Assembly (NCBI GenBank): GCA_023846275.1
Contig: JAIUJO010000087.1
Coordinates: 1,334,148-1,398,147, forward strand
From: Vanilla planifolia
Lineage: Eukaryota > Streptophyta > Magnoliopsida > Asparagales > Orchidaceae
Direction: 5' to 3'
Length of the DNA stretch: 64,000 bases
Below, piece by piece: positions 1 through 12,199 of this stretch. Position 1 is the first letter of the stretch. Each line of letters opens with the position of its first letter. Position numbers and translations under genes: made by a program. Below the pieces are notes generated by a model. The model worked only from the letters and a program-made list of their open reading frames with translations. It had not been told where the DNA came from and made no database searches.

Positions 1-150
1 TATCTTGTGTAATAGATGTCTTAAAATTTGTTACAATGGGTTATGGCTATGAAAGATCAAGGTTTAACACCAATCAAATTTCATCTATAACTTTTTTATT
101 TGGATGATCCTCAATATCACTTGAAGTTTTAGGATTTTTTAACAATTTTT

Positions 151-176
151 TATTTATTTATTTATTTATTTATTTA
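151..176. repeat. (TTTA)n microsatellite
   Basis: Perfect TTTA tandem run of about 6.5 units in AT-rich DNA near the left edge. The corresponding part of the right block copy (about 41,550-41,570) has only a short TTTA-like stretch, so the array expanded or shrank after duplication. Confidence 0.9.
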
Positions 177-209
177 ATTTTCTAAACATAAGTTTTTAAA
201 TACTGTTTG

Positions 210-211
<2 letters not shown>

Positions 212-245
<34 letters not shown>
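212..245. repeat. (AT)n microsatellite, shared by both block copies
   Basis: Uninterrupted AT dinucleotide run of 34 bases. It lies at the same relative place as the (TA)n run at 41,631-41,679, just before a conserved GGAATTAATT motif, so the array predates the duplication. Confidence 0.95.
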
Positions 246-248
<3 letters not shown>

Positions 249-579
249 AATTTTTTTAGTCGGAATTAATTAATCAATGTTTCAATATGTAAATTTTATT
301 TTAATTATTAGATTTGACATCACAAACAATTTTAGATCCAAGACATTTATTGAAATTGAGATACTATTCTTATTCATATAAAGCATTTTTCCAAAAGAGC
401 AAATCCTCATAACAAAAAAATAGACAAACACTACTACGATCATATGATATAATAAGCTTCGTAACAGAATAAAATAATTTGATGACCCAAAGTGTAAATA
501 AATAAAACAAATCTTATGCTTGATCAAAGCTTATTGAGAAATAAGTGTTTTAATTAAATCAATTATAATTAAAGAAAAT

Positions 580-1910
580 TGAGAACTTAGCTTGAGATTT
601 TGTTAAATATTGACAACTAAATGTCTACCATAAGAAAATGTGAATGAGCATTGACAACTAAATGTTTGAATAATGACTGAAAGATTTTTCTTCAAATTTT
701 CTAAAAAAATTTATTAGTCTATGTTGTTAAAGAATTCAATTATTTATAAATATTTTTGAAGTCTAAAAGCACTTGCTAGATTAATCAACAACTCATTATT
801 ATTTCAATGAAAAAATCCACAATATTATTTAATTAATAAATTATAAAAATCCAAACAACTAAAAAGACTCACTACATAGGAGCCACTTGATTGAAAGGCT
901 CTTAGACCATTTGATTGTGAAACCTTCTTAATTGGATATATTAAAAGCACTATTTAGAAATTAGGATTTGAAATGAACTGGTAAATCTAAATCATGATTT
1001 GACTATTAAATTTAGCTCTTACATGCAGATAAAACATGGACTATGAGATCTCAAATTTATGTGATTGGATATGAGGCTCTAAATAGATATTTTTAAAAGT
1101 GGATGAGATTAGAATCATTCATCACATAATTGTGTGATTGGATAGCAAAAACATTCCCACAATATTCAATACAACCATGTGACTTGGATACAATTTTCTT
1201 TGTCTTACAATGAACAAATGATGGATTATTATGGATTTATTAGAGCTTTCCTATATTGAACATGTTGCTCTTTTTTTGGGATTGTCTACCGCTTGCTATG
1301 CTATAGAAGTTAGTTATGTTTGGATTCATGAGTTATAAATCTATCAAAATTTTATGATAGGTTTGAGAGTTATTTTATTGACATGATAAACATTATTTGT
1401 TGTATTCAAGCACTATCCTCCAACTAAGCCTTTTGGTTCTTTTTAGTAATATGTTTTTTGTTGATATAATTCTATCATTATTTTTCACAAATTTATTATT
1501 ATAATTAAAATATACTATTTGCAACAAGTTTTGGAAAGAGAATTTTAAATGGGATGATAAGATCAAAATGATTTTTGGATGGAAAAGATAAGATAAAGAT
1601 TTTGGTGTACTAATACTTCTTTAAACTGATTAATTTAAACACGACTAAATTTTTTACCATATATGAGTGGTTTCAATAAAGCTTATCATCTAAAAAAATT
1701 AAAATAACAAAAAATAAATTTAAAATAATTCTCTTTCTTAAATTAAAGATATAACTTCTCCTTCTTTTAAATGCTTTTAATAATGAAAGCACTAGTTATT
1801 TAAAACTTAAAAGTTTTCTTTAACTAATTCATTAGTAATTCGTAGGATTTGTTATTATCAAATAAAGTACCATGACTAAGGGTCAATAACATAATACATT
1901 AAACCATCAA
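580..1910. repeat. Repeat sub-unit present three times (here, ~42.0-43.3 kb, 39.66-41.05 kb)
   Basis: Shared landmarks include a run near 650 that reads as 'tgacaactaaatgtttga', the phrase around 870-920 about 'gagccactt...aaaggctcttaga', and 'aatgatggattatta' near 1,225. These recur in the same order at about 42,090-42,670 and, more diverged, at 39,900-40,320. No coding capacity is visible. It could be part of a long terminal repeat, but no convincing ends or target-site duplication were found. The stretch 246-579 matches 41,680-41,960 and holds nothing else I recognise. Confidence 0.75.
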
Positions 1911-2870
1911 ATACTCTTTGAAATTATCATAAAACAATCGACTATCATTTGATGGTGATAGTCTCTTTTCTACAACAGTTGTGTACCTTTCTATCAATTT
2001 ATGGGACCATTTGGTACCCACTTACAATAACGTCTCATCTGCCACAAGGCTTTACCATTGCAAAACACTTCGTAGGACTAGTGAAAGTATTATTAAGAAT
2101 AATAAATGTCTTGTGTGACATACGTATTAAATTTGATCGTCACTAATTTTTTTAGAAAATTAAATCCACCTTTAAGAGGTTACTAATCTTCCTTCATCCA
2201 AAAAGAATCATATAAGCATGAAACTTGTTCCTTCTCCTTCCTTCAAAAAAGTTTCACAAGTATTTGATTTGTCTCCCACTTCTTAGCCTTTATTATAGTT
2301 TTCCATTTCAATCCCAACTATAACATCTTTTTTACTAGTTGCATTCCTCTCATAACTCTCCTCATTTTGTACAAAAATTTTATTATATTAGATATCCAAT
2401 GTGACCATAACCTCATACAGATTTCTATTTCTTACACGTTCTATTGCAAATGACTTCTAAATGTTTTTCGACTAATTTCAAAAAATAGACTACTCCAAGT
2501 GTTTTCTATTTAGTTAAAAAATTCATATATTTCTAAAATTATTTGACTCATTTATTATTTTTCCTTAAAAAATTCTCTTAAAATTAAATTAATATTATTT
2601 TTACAAAGTTTTGTTATTTTTTATTGCATACCCATTTCAATTTGAAGAACATTTATTATTTAGGATTCATTTTCATTTGTTATACCATATTTGGCTGCTC
2701 ATTTATATTATTATTTCTTTGAAACAATAGTCTTTGCGATATTACAAAAAAAATATGCATATGGAAATTTCATTTAAACACATTCAAAATAAATTTTAAA
2801 TGCACTTATATATTTTCAATAAATGTTAAAAAATGTTGTACTTTATTGAATATTTTGTAAGCATCCCCTC
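1911..2870. other. Conserved non-coding part of the block, with a small paired open frame
   Basis: It matches about 43,370-44,330. A 65-codon open frame at 1,949-2,146 (+) has a 66-codon counterpart at 43,400-43,600; both contain LSIYGTI, SHLPQ and GLVKVLLRI, and one extra codon in the right copy keeps the frame. I recognise no domain. A pyrimidine-rich run at about 2,227-2,249 (a purine run on the minus strand) is also conserved. Nothing else is recognisable. Confidence 0.5.
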
Positions 2871-2894
2871 ATATAAGAATTTAATCAATCAAAT

Positions 2895-2954
2895 TCAAAC
2901 AATATTGGGATGTCTCCAAACAAACTCTTCTTCTACTTCTCAAGTAGCTACTAG
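2895..2954 (-). pseudogene. Gypsy integrase C-terminal (chromodomain-like) fragment, left copy
   Basis: On the minus strand this reads LVAT*EVEEEFVWRHPNIV, close to the 'ATWE.EEEF...HPN' end of Ty3/gypsy integrases, where a chromodomain-like module directs integration. The Trp of the ATWE core is a stop here (TGG to TGA), while the right copy at 44,343-44,400 keeps Trp. Upstream minus-strand sequence (to about 3,080) is too decayed to follow. The match rests on about 19 residues seen in two diverged copies, so it is suggestive rather than certain. Its orientation is opposite to the copia remnant at 4.4 kb, which would mean nested elements. Confidence 0.5.
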
Positions 2955-4400
2955 TTAAGTATAACTTATCCATTATATATTCAACATGGGATGCTCTCCA
3001 TCTTTGTTTTCTTGAATTCCCATGTTATGAACCCTATTGGCCATTCCATATGAAATAATCAAGGATACATCATCAAGCTACCTTGATCACATTTAAATAT
3101 ATAAGTAGTGTTAGCAACAAATTTTATTAAAAGAGAAAGAAAAATAATTTTATGTTCTATGGCTAATGATAATGATAAAACTATATTGTAAGAAATGTAA
3201 TACTTTTTTTCAATAATGTATAAAGGTAGAAAATTCCTTGTCTTTAATTACCCCCATTTTCCAAACATTATAATGAATTTAGTTGGACTAACCCGTTAAC
3301 AATACATGATCATCTTTCATGCAAACCACTTTCTTTATTTTCTTATCACAACTTGCATGGAGTAAGCCTTTTCTTTATTAATTCTTCCTTTAAATAAGTG
3401 GATTTCTTAATAGTTTCTAAAATCATATGTATATCAAGAAGGGTATTATTAATTTGTTAATATCAATATAACAATAATAGCATAATATATTATATAATAC
3501 TATATAAGGTCTCATCTCTATGCTAGATTAACAATTATTATTGTAAGAAAATTAATTAAAAGTCCAACACTTATCCAAACTACATCAAAACAAATTTCAT
3601 AGACGTTACATATTCTTAATTGTTTTAAATATTCTCTTTCATTGACTTCCTCTTTAGGCTAGAATGTGGTGTTAAATATGAGTTATTTATAATGTGCACC
3701 ATACAACCTATTAAAAAGGTATGATCTAAGTTTGGAGTCCTTATATAACATAATAGCTTTTGCCATACTACATGGGCCTTACTTTTTCGTCAACACATAT
3801 TTAACCTATTTATTTTCTCAAAAAAAAATGTTTCCTTAATAGGTAAAGTATTCCTTTTTTTTGGCAAAAAAACCTCTTTCTCAATTAGGTTTAATTTAAC
3901 AACTCTGCCTAAAAATATTTTTCATTTAATCTTCCTCACATCACCAAGCTAACTTAAGACATTAACTTCTTTCTTTCAATATGCCACATTGCCAAATGTA
4001 GTAAAGTTCATTCTATTTGATAAGGATATAACATACATCATTCAATTATAATAAGCTTCATCTATATTATATATCTAACAATTTTTATCTTCTTATGAAA
4101 ACATTAGTAGCAACTTTTTCTTTTCCTTTGGTGACATAGGATCTCAAAATTATAATGCAATAATAATTCAGCCATTCTATTAATCACAATGTCTAAAAAG
4201 ATTTATTATCGAACCAATTATGAATAAAATATTATATGTACTTTTAAATAAAAAGAAACCCAAATATTAAAACTTAGGCATATTTTGATAGAGTTGCATC
4301 AATAAGTAGATAAGAATTAGAGATTAGAAACCATGATAATGAAGGATATCTCCACATAATATTCTTCAAATAGATAAACCCATAAGATTTTTAACAAGGA
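2955..4400. other. Conserved AT-rich stretch without a recognisable gene
   Basis: It aligns throughout with about 44,401-45,850. I looked for integrase or Gag motifs on both strands and found none I could defend. By position it may be the decayed body of the minus-strand gypsy element whose tail is at 2.9 kb. A short near-palindromic AT run at about 3,482-3,507 is also present near 44,922-44,946. Confidence 0.4.
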
Positions 4401-4404
4401 AACT

Positions 4405-5190
4405 TTATTGCCATGGAATCAACTAAAGCGATGTTCGTTGAAATTATTCATCGATTCAAAGAGGTACATTTACAAGGCATAAAAAACTTTGGAAAAGTCA
4501 AATTGGTTGATTAGCTTCTTCTATTCCAAAGATGATACCATATTTGAATCAACAAACTGTGACTTATATGAATGATTTGGTAAGCATGTAGGTGTAGGAT
4601 TTGAGATGTACATAATCAATGATGTTTCTTATTTTCGTGAATGCAAGTTAACTATGATTAAAAAAAGGTATCCTTTCATCTTCATTAAAGTACATAAATG
4701 ACATGTTAAACTTTAAAAATAAGGTAATAGTTGCATCAAAGGTGTTAGCATAGAATGAAAATAACCTTATAGATGTAACCTTAAGTGACCACTTTTTTGT
4801 AGTACAAACCAAAGCTTCTCATTACAAAGAAATCATATGTGATGCATCTATTTCAAAATTTGTACCTTAAAATACAAGTGAAGCCTTGAGGAAAGAATAT
4901 TTTTATTTGGCCATGTTGGATAGTTTCAACTTGTATGTGAAAGTGAACACTTTCAGGTTAATAGACATTCCAAGTGGCCACATTACAATGGCAAAAAGTG
5001 GGTACTCAAAATAAGGGGTTGGCTAGTGGCAAAGGTTAGGACTAAACATAGAAGGAATACTTGAACAATTAATATGGTTGAAGGCAACAAGGTCATTTTT
5101 ACCTTTTTCATAATACAAGTTATTTACATTATATTGAATGGATGTTAACACCACCTTCTTAAGTGTTGTTATTTAAGAGAAAGTGTATGC
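4405..5190 (+). pseudogene. Ty1/copia reverse transcriptase remnant, scrambled order, left copy
   Basis: Three pieces of a copia polyprotein are visible. At about 4,412-4,445 a piece matches the integrase-RT linker (MEST...F.EII, family form ESxHVxFDE). At 4,531-4,710 lies the C-terminal half of RT: DDTIFESTN, then GFEM, then SYFRECKL, matching the family's YVDDIIFGSTN...FEMSMMGEL.YFLGLQI. From 4,841 to about 5,190 lies the N-terminal half: AM.D.F, GLNIEGILEQ, WLKA, then LY*MDV, matching GIDFEETFAPVARLEA and LYQMDVKSAFLNG. The C-terminal half therefore precedes the N-terminal half, the reverse of the normal order, and the right block shows the same. Stops and a deletion of the KARLVAKGY region rule out function. 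Confidence 0.85.
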
Positions 5191-6489
5191 AGAATAGTTG
5201 GATTGAATTCAATATTTTCTTCATCAAAATCATGCACATAAGGTAATGAACAAATATTTTGATAATTGCTAGAAACAAAGGTATTAGGGTTTTGGTTATC
5301 CCAAAATTGTGTTATGTCATGATCTCACATGATAGGGCTACAAAGGTCATGTACATTCTTTAATACATGAGAAAAGTATTTTAGGTATTTAATCATTTTT
5401 AGCACCTCTTAAACTTATCATCTAGCAAAAAAATATGGAACTATTGTTTTAGTAAAAAATGAATAGCAGTATATAGCATTAGAAGGATATTTAGTAAATT
5501 TTTTTTGTTTGAAAAGAAATTATATGATATAGTATTACATTTTCAAACCATTCCCAAAAAATGTGACAATTTGAATGCTTTTTCCTAACTCAAAACAATA
5601 TAATGTACTATAAGATTGAAGAAATTGATTTTAGCCACTATGTCATCATGGACTATGTAGAATGAAATATAGTAGAAATTCAATTGGTTGCTAACAACAT
5701 AAAACACATTAGCACCTTAACAAAGCTTCTTAGTGAAGATTTATTCCAAAGAATTAGAAGATTTTTTATAATGAAAAAAGGGTGAGAAATTAAGCTTTCT
5801 TTTATGGGAAGTTCCTTGAATAGAAGGGAGCTCAACCATGTTCTTTAATTACTTCGAAATCTAGATTGACTTGATAACATCTAGCAAATGTTTTCTTTCA
5901 CTACATTCAATTACATCATCATAAACTTACATGGTAAGTCTTCATAAAACAAAAAGAGTTTATTTGTCCTAAGAGCAATTCTCTATGATATCTTGAAGTT
6001 AATGACATAATTAAGTAGCACACTAATTGATTATCTACCTTTTCTGGTAAATTTTATAAGTGAACAACATTAGAAGGATGTTAATGTCAAAAGAACAAGT
6101 CAATTGATTAAATATACGGTTATAACCAAATTTGTAAAAAGAATGGAAAAGAATTTAGCATGGTAAGAAAATTAAGTGTTTTTTGTCGTAAAACGTGTGA
6201 GGAAAAATGAATAATAGCAGAGAAATGAATTGTTTGTTTAACAAATTTTTAATTCCAAAAATTATAAAACTTATCAAATAAATAAAAATTGCTTAACAAT
6301 AAACAAAATACACAAATGATTTTTAACTAGTTCAACAAAAAACTCATCTAACATCCACCCCCAATCCCCGATCGGGCTTCTACTAACCACTCTTTTGTAG
6401 AGACTTGTAGAGTTAAAACAAATATATGTTGGTGCTCTAATGAGATGCCAAAATATGAGAAATTTAGGCAATACAAAAAGTTTTTAGGC
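5191..6489. other. Sequence mostly absent from the right block copy
   Basis: From about 5,280 this no longer follows the right copy, which instead continues into the second half of the copia RT (46,864-47,290). No domain is recognisable. A 65-codon minus-strand open frame near 6,274-6,471 has no family signature. It is either an insertion here or a replacement of the RT tail. Confidence 0.4.
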
Positions 6490-8354
6490 TTTACAAAATA
6501 ATGTGTTGCTCATAGTTTGAACTTCACTTGGACTTGTAAGAAAATTTTCAAGTTTCATTGAATAGTTTTATGTTATGGTAAATGATTTTTATTTATTAAT
6601 AAAATTAAAAAACTCCAAAAACAACTCACACAATAGCTAAAAACTACTTATTAGAAAACTAGCAATAACGAATCGAGACGATGGTACGACTACCATCCAA
6701 TTAAGCAAATGTAGTGGTAACCATCAAATCAACTTAAATGATAAAGGGTCCAGATTTAAACCCAACAAGATAAGATTTAGAGAGTTGCATTCAAAAGCTG
6801 GATGGATAGTAATGACGATCAGATTATCCTTCACATAGGATAAAAGTCTCTCAATCATTTTATGAACTATTCTCAATAAATTATGATGAATGTTAACTAT
6901 TCATGGATACGAGTGTGATCTGGACTGCTTGATTGTGAAAATGCATGATCAGTTAGTACAGAAATATCAAGTTTTGTAATAACTTTTGTTTTTTCTCACA
7001 TTACAAAATAGCTGAATATTTTTATGCTTATAATACTTGAAGGACATATTGCAATTAGCTTAATGGGTTGGCTACCCCTAGGTGTTCTCAAGAAGTCATG
7101 ACCTAAGTAATTAGTGGGCATGTATAGGACTAACCTAACTTGTTTTTCTTAATCTGATTAAAGAGTACCATGACTCATTTTTCCTATGCTTATTCATGAG
7201 TATGCATTCAACAAAATAACAAAGAGGCCATAATAGTAACCTTACTTGATTGATACTTTGGCTTAAAATAATTTTAGATTTGATCAGGTTCTTAGCTTAG
7301 GGGTCCGTAAGGCCCATGCCCCTAGGTGCTACATGTTATTTCACATATGCCTTTTGGGGTTAATGGTCAAGAGTTCTTAAGAAAAAATATTGTTATACTA
7401 ATAATAAAAGATGATAACTTTGCTTGACATATTTATGAAAAAAATAAAAAGTTTAACATGCTAATTACAAAACTTTAGAAATAAAATACTTTTTGGTTAG
7501 CCACTTGACAAAGACCATTGTTGTTGTCTCCAAAGATAGTATATCGAGCCATCAAATTATATTCACTATTTATGTTATAGCTCTTGCCCCAACAAATCCA
7601 GACTGTTAGAATACTCCATGAGATTTAACTAAAACTTTATTAAGTTTAATAGAAAATTAGTAAATACTTAGCCTTGGTTTTGTGATCATTATATTAAAAG
7701 GTGTAACAATTTTGCCCTTGAGTATTATAAAAATAAAGCCATTGTAAAATATAACATTAATGAAAAAATTAAATAATTTAATATTCAACATTATAATATA
7801 TACCTTATTCGATAGCCAATATTCTCCTCCTAAATTGTAGCTTACCCTCACCCATAACTCTAACACTTAGTTCTCTCCATTTTTGTAATAATTCATTAGG
7901 GTTAATGACACCTAATCTTAATGTAAATTTATTAAATACTTTGATAACCAATTGCTCAATAAAAATATCAACTAATTAAATAGACAATAACACAAATCAC
8001 AACTCAATTATTTTTTAATACATGCTCTCAAATGAAGTTACATCTTAATCATATATGTTTTATTCTTGAACATTTAATGGGATCTTTAGCTAACTAAATT
8101 ATACTTAAATTATCACAAAAAATTAGAATTATGTAAATTCTAAGCCATAGTCTAAAAATTGTTGTTTCATCCATAGTACTTGAGTTCCCATGAACTTTAC
8201 CATTTTTTCTTACAAAGCCTCCTACACCTTTAATTTTTTAAACAAAAGTGGTACTACTAATGAATGAAGTAGATATTTCCAAAAAATTAAAAAAAATGAT
8301 TATGAACAAAGGTAGAAGAAATAGTGACCAATTAAAATCTATAGCTTTAGTAAT
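6490..8354. repeat. First unit of a ~1.87-kb imperfect tandem repeat
   Basis: Starting around 'gctcatagtttgaacttcac' this stretch repeats from about 8,360 with the same ordered landmarks: the 'aaatgataaa.ggtcca' motif near 6,739 and 8,605, 'gcttataata' near 7,026 and 8,890, 'aaggcccatgcccctaggt' at about 7,309 and 9,179, and 'ttcactatttatg' near 7,561 and 9,520. The portion 7,900-8,354 links the two units and also matches 48,250-48,540. There is no coding content. The GC-richer motif around 7,300-7,330 may belong to an LTR. Confidence 0.75.
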
Positions 8355-9640
8355 TGTGCAAAAATTTATTACTCATATTTTGAACTTCATTTAAATCATT
8401 AGATTCAACTTGCATGAAAATTTTCATTTCTGATTCAATTATTTTAGTGTTTGATAAATGATCCCTATATATAGTTGAAAAAAAAACTCAAAAAATAACT
8501 CCCTAATGGCTGAAATCTACTTTTCAAAAAGCTAGTCAATACAGATGGAGAAGAAGATACAATTACGATTCGATAAGCAAACGAAGTGGTAATCATTTAA
8601 TCAGCTTAAATGATAAATGGTCCAAATCTAATCATAGTGAGATAGAACTAGAGCATTGGACTTGAAAATTAGATGGATAATAACATTGATCATATTGCTG
8701 TTCACATAAAAGAAGAGACACTTAACCGTTCAATCAATTATATTGGAGGAACAGCTAAATAAATTCAACTTTACATAAATATGGGCATGATCTGGACTTC
8801 AATTGCAAAAACTAACATCAGTGTAAAAATCTCAAATTTGGTAATAACATTTATTTAATCCCACATTTTCAAATAGTTTAAGTATTTCATGCTTATAATA
8901 CATTGACTACATATTATAATCTGCCTATTGGGGTGGGCTACTCTTAGTGTTCTTCAGATGTCATGCCCCTATTTGCCAAGACAAATCTTTGGTTCTTACT
9001 TGACATGTTTTACTTAAACAAATTAACGAGTCTATCCTAATTCATTTCTCCCAACAAAGTTCATGAGTAATGCACAGAACAGATTGACCGAGGGAATGCA
9101 ATAGCAAAATGACTTGATTGATACTCGAGCTTATCCTGTCTTAGATTAAGATGAGCTCTTGGCATTTTGAAGTGCCTAAGGCCCATGCCCCTAGGTGGTT
9201 TGACTCACTTGGCCTGAGCCATTTGGGCTCAATAGTTAGGGTGCGCTAATAAAAAATATTTTTATAATAATTAAAAAATTACATTTAAAAAATGTTTAAT
9301 TATTTATAAGATTTTAAAAAACTCAAATTTCTTCAATTGAAATACAACTTAAACAAAATTCATATGTACATACAAGATTGATAGTTTTATGTGCCAAAAT
9401 TAAAGTTTTAACATGACAAATCGTAAAGATTTAAAAAAGAAATTCTTTATAAATTAACCACCCTAGAATTATCATTGTCCTTGATTCCAAAGTCAATATG
9501 TTGAGCCAACAAATTGTGTTCACTATTTATGCTACTATCTTTACTCCAACAAAATCTAGTCCTTACTAAGCTCAACGACACATTAGTAAACACTTTGATT
9601 ACAAAATTTGAAGTATTCCAAAGAAACATTTATGATAAAT
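8355..9640. repeat. Second, truncated unit of the ~1.87-kb tandem repeat
   Basis: Diverged copy of 6,490-7,650 in direct orientation. It ends near 9,640, where the sequence turns into plain AT-rich DNA. The right block carries a partial version at 47,296-48,010 plus a unit start at 48,540-48,680. A 60-codon minus-strand frame at 9,447-9,629 lies in the repeat and is not a gene. Confidence 0.7.
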
Positions 9641-12199
9641 GCCAAAAATAGAAGTCATTAAATTTAAGAAATTTAAAAATAAAAAAATTCCAAAAAATTA
9701 TTAAATAATTTAAAAAATTAAAATTATTTATAAAAGTCTTCAAAAAAAATTGTTGTTTCACTCATATTTAAGGTCGATAAAATGAAGGACTAAGACATTC
9801 CTAAAATTATTTTACACATCATTATTTATTCACTTTTATTCTAGATAAAGGTGTTGTATTTAAAACTTTTGTTGAATTTATACAATGCATTACAAAGTTG
9901 CACAATAATGTAAGTAAAACAAACATCTTGTTACTGTTGATGGCATGGCAGCGCCATTTTTTGCATGCATGCATTAATTATTTAATTGTTATATGCTTTG
10001 GATTTTAAATATTATAAATAAACTATTTTTTAACTTATTTAACTTTCCATATGTGAGACAATACCAAATTGTTGCATGCATAAACTAATTATTTAAGTGT
10101 TATATATCTTTTGTTTTAACAAGTTTATATAAATAAACCTATTATTTTTCAAACTTATTTAACTTTTCAAATAGAGGATAGCTTTGATAACTAAGTTATA
10201 AATGGTTTTTGATATATTAAGTATTCAATTATCATAATTATTTTTATATGTTTTATGTTTAAATTATAATAATAAGACATTTTTTGCTTATGCAATGTGG
10301 AACTTTGTAATGTTTAGTGTAAATTTACCAAAATTTAAAGTATGTTTTTATAATTGTCGCATATTATTTGTTGTTTTTCTATTTTTTTAAAATTTAGCAT
10401 GTTTTATTTAGCCCAGTACAACTTAAACTAAACAAGTTTTTTTTTTTATCAAAAGTAAACAACTTTTTAAAAATTTAAATATTGTTAATAGTGATATTTA
10501 TTCTACTATATGGATAGGAAACTTTTTTGTTGAAGCATTATTCGTAATGCTTTTCTTAATTATATACAAAAAACAAATTTAATAATTGTTTCATATAAAA
10601 TAAATTCTTTCAATATTAAGTAACAATAATTTAAATAATCGTTGTCCTCTACGATATTATCATTCTAATCGAAAACATTTCACATAATTTTGAATTGAAT
10701 TTATACTATAAAATTTATTTTCAGATTTTTAATTTCTTTAATTGTTTGGCTTATATCACACAATCTAAATGTTTTGAATCATTAAGAATTTGATATTTAT
10801 ATATTTAATATTAAAATGCTTTTAAATAAATAGTTGTTGAAAAGAATAGGAAAAACATTTGTAAATTTGTATATTTTTCAGAACTTTTTCATTTTTTTGT
10901 ATTTTTCTTTTAAAATTGTACTATTTTCTAATTACTAATTTTTTTATTATAATTCTTAAGAAAAATTTTCTAAAAAAATATTTTCAATTTTTTTTAATAT
11001 TTTAAAATTTCGAAAAATCAATGTGGAAAATAGTTTCTACTAAAGTATTACACATATACAATTTATCTATCGTTTATTTATTTTTTGAATTATTGATTTT
11101 TATAAATTTATCATTTCTTTGATATTTTTTATTTGTAATGAAAACTTATTGTTACTTGCTTGTTTAGGAATTTATTTAATATGCTCGAAAATATTAGAAT
11201 TACTTGTAGTACATTTTTACGGTAACTGTACATTTTATGTTGTTATATTTTTATAATGTTATGAAAGTTATATTTTGAATTAATATTTTTTAATATGACA
11301 ATGATTTTTAACATTGATGAATTTCTTATTCAAACAAAGTTGTCCACAAAAAAATGCATTAACTTTTTAATATTTACTAGTAAATTATGAAGAAAATTTA
11401 GCATCTTTTAAAATATATAATTATTTTGAGAAATTTTTTATAATCAATTTTTTAAAAATTTGGAATTATAAAAAAAATTTAAGTGTTTATTATATAAAAG
11501 TGATATGTTAGTATATTATTTTCTTAAGATATTGCTAAAGTTTTTTTGAATATGTAGAAAGAGCTTACTAAGATATTTTTTTATTTTATTCTCTTTTATC
11601 TCATTAAATGGAAAGTAATTTGTAACTAATCGGAAAAAATTCCAGTACATTTTACTGATAATAGTTTTCTATATTCTCAATATTTTATATTTATCAACAA
11701 TATCAATTTGCAATGTCTTTTAATTTTTTTAAAAATTTCTATTAAAATTATTTCTAACTTTTTGAAAATTATAAAAATATTTATTTATTTTTATTATTTT
11801 TATTGAATTTTTCTTATAACACATGATATGGATGTAATAGCCAAGCATTAAATTATTTAATTGTTTTAAAAATCATATAACTCATAATTATTTTAAAATT
11901 TTTACATTAACATGTTTGTGACCTAACATTACTAAGAAATTTTGTGATCATTCCTAAAGCATTATGCAATAATTACTTAAATTACTTTTAATGTTGCAAA
12001 TACTTCTGCAACTCTATTCCTTTATGTTGGCATATTTTTCATGATTGAATTACATAAATAATTTTTCATTGTATTATACATATTGTTTAAAAATTGAGGT
12101 ACAATTATTTCTTGATGATTAGCCATTTTTTGTCTAAGAAAAATTTTATCAAAATGGTATTTAAAATATATTTTTATTATGAAATTTAAGTTATTATCT
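9641..12199. other. Very AT-rich stretch found only in the left block copy
   Basis: Long A and T runs with no recognisable domain on either strand. The right copy jumps from about 48,690 straight to the equivalent of about 12,200, so this is an insertion here or a deletion there. Short open frames in it are those expected by chance. Confidence 0.5.
9961..10171 (+). repeat. ~111-bp imperfect tandem duplication
   Basis: A unit beginning TTGCATGCAT at 9,961 is followed by a second beginning TTGCATGCAT at 10,072. Both continue with '(a)attatttaa.tgttatat', then 'aaataaac' and 'aacttatttaact'. Two copies only. Confidence 0.8.
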
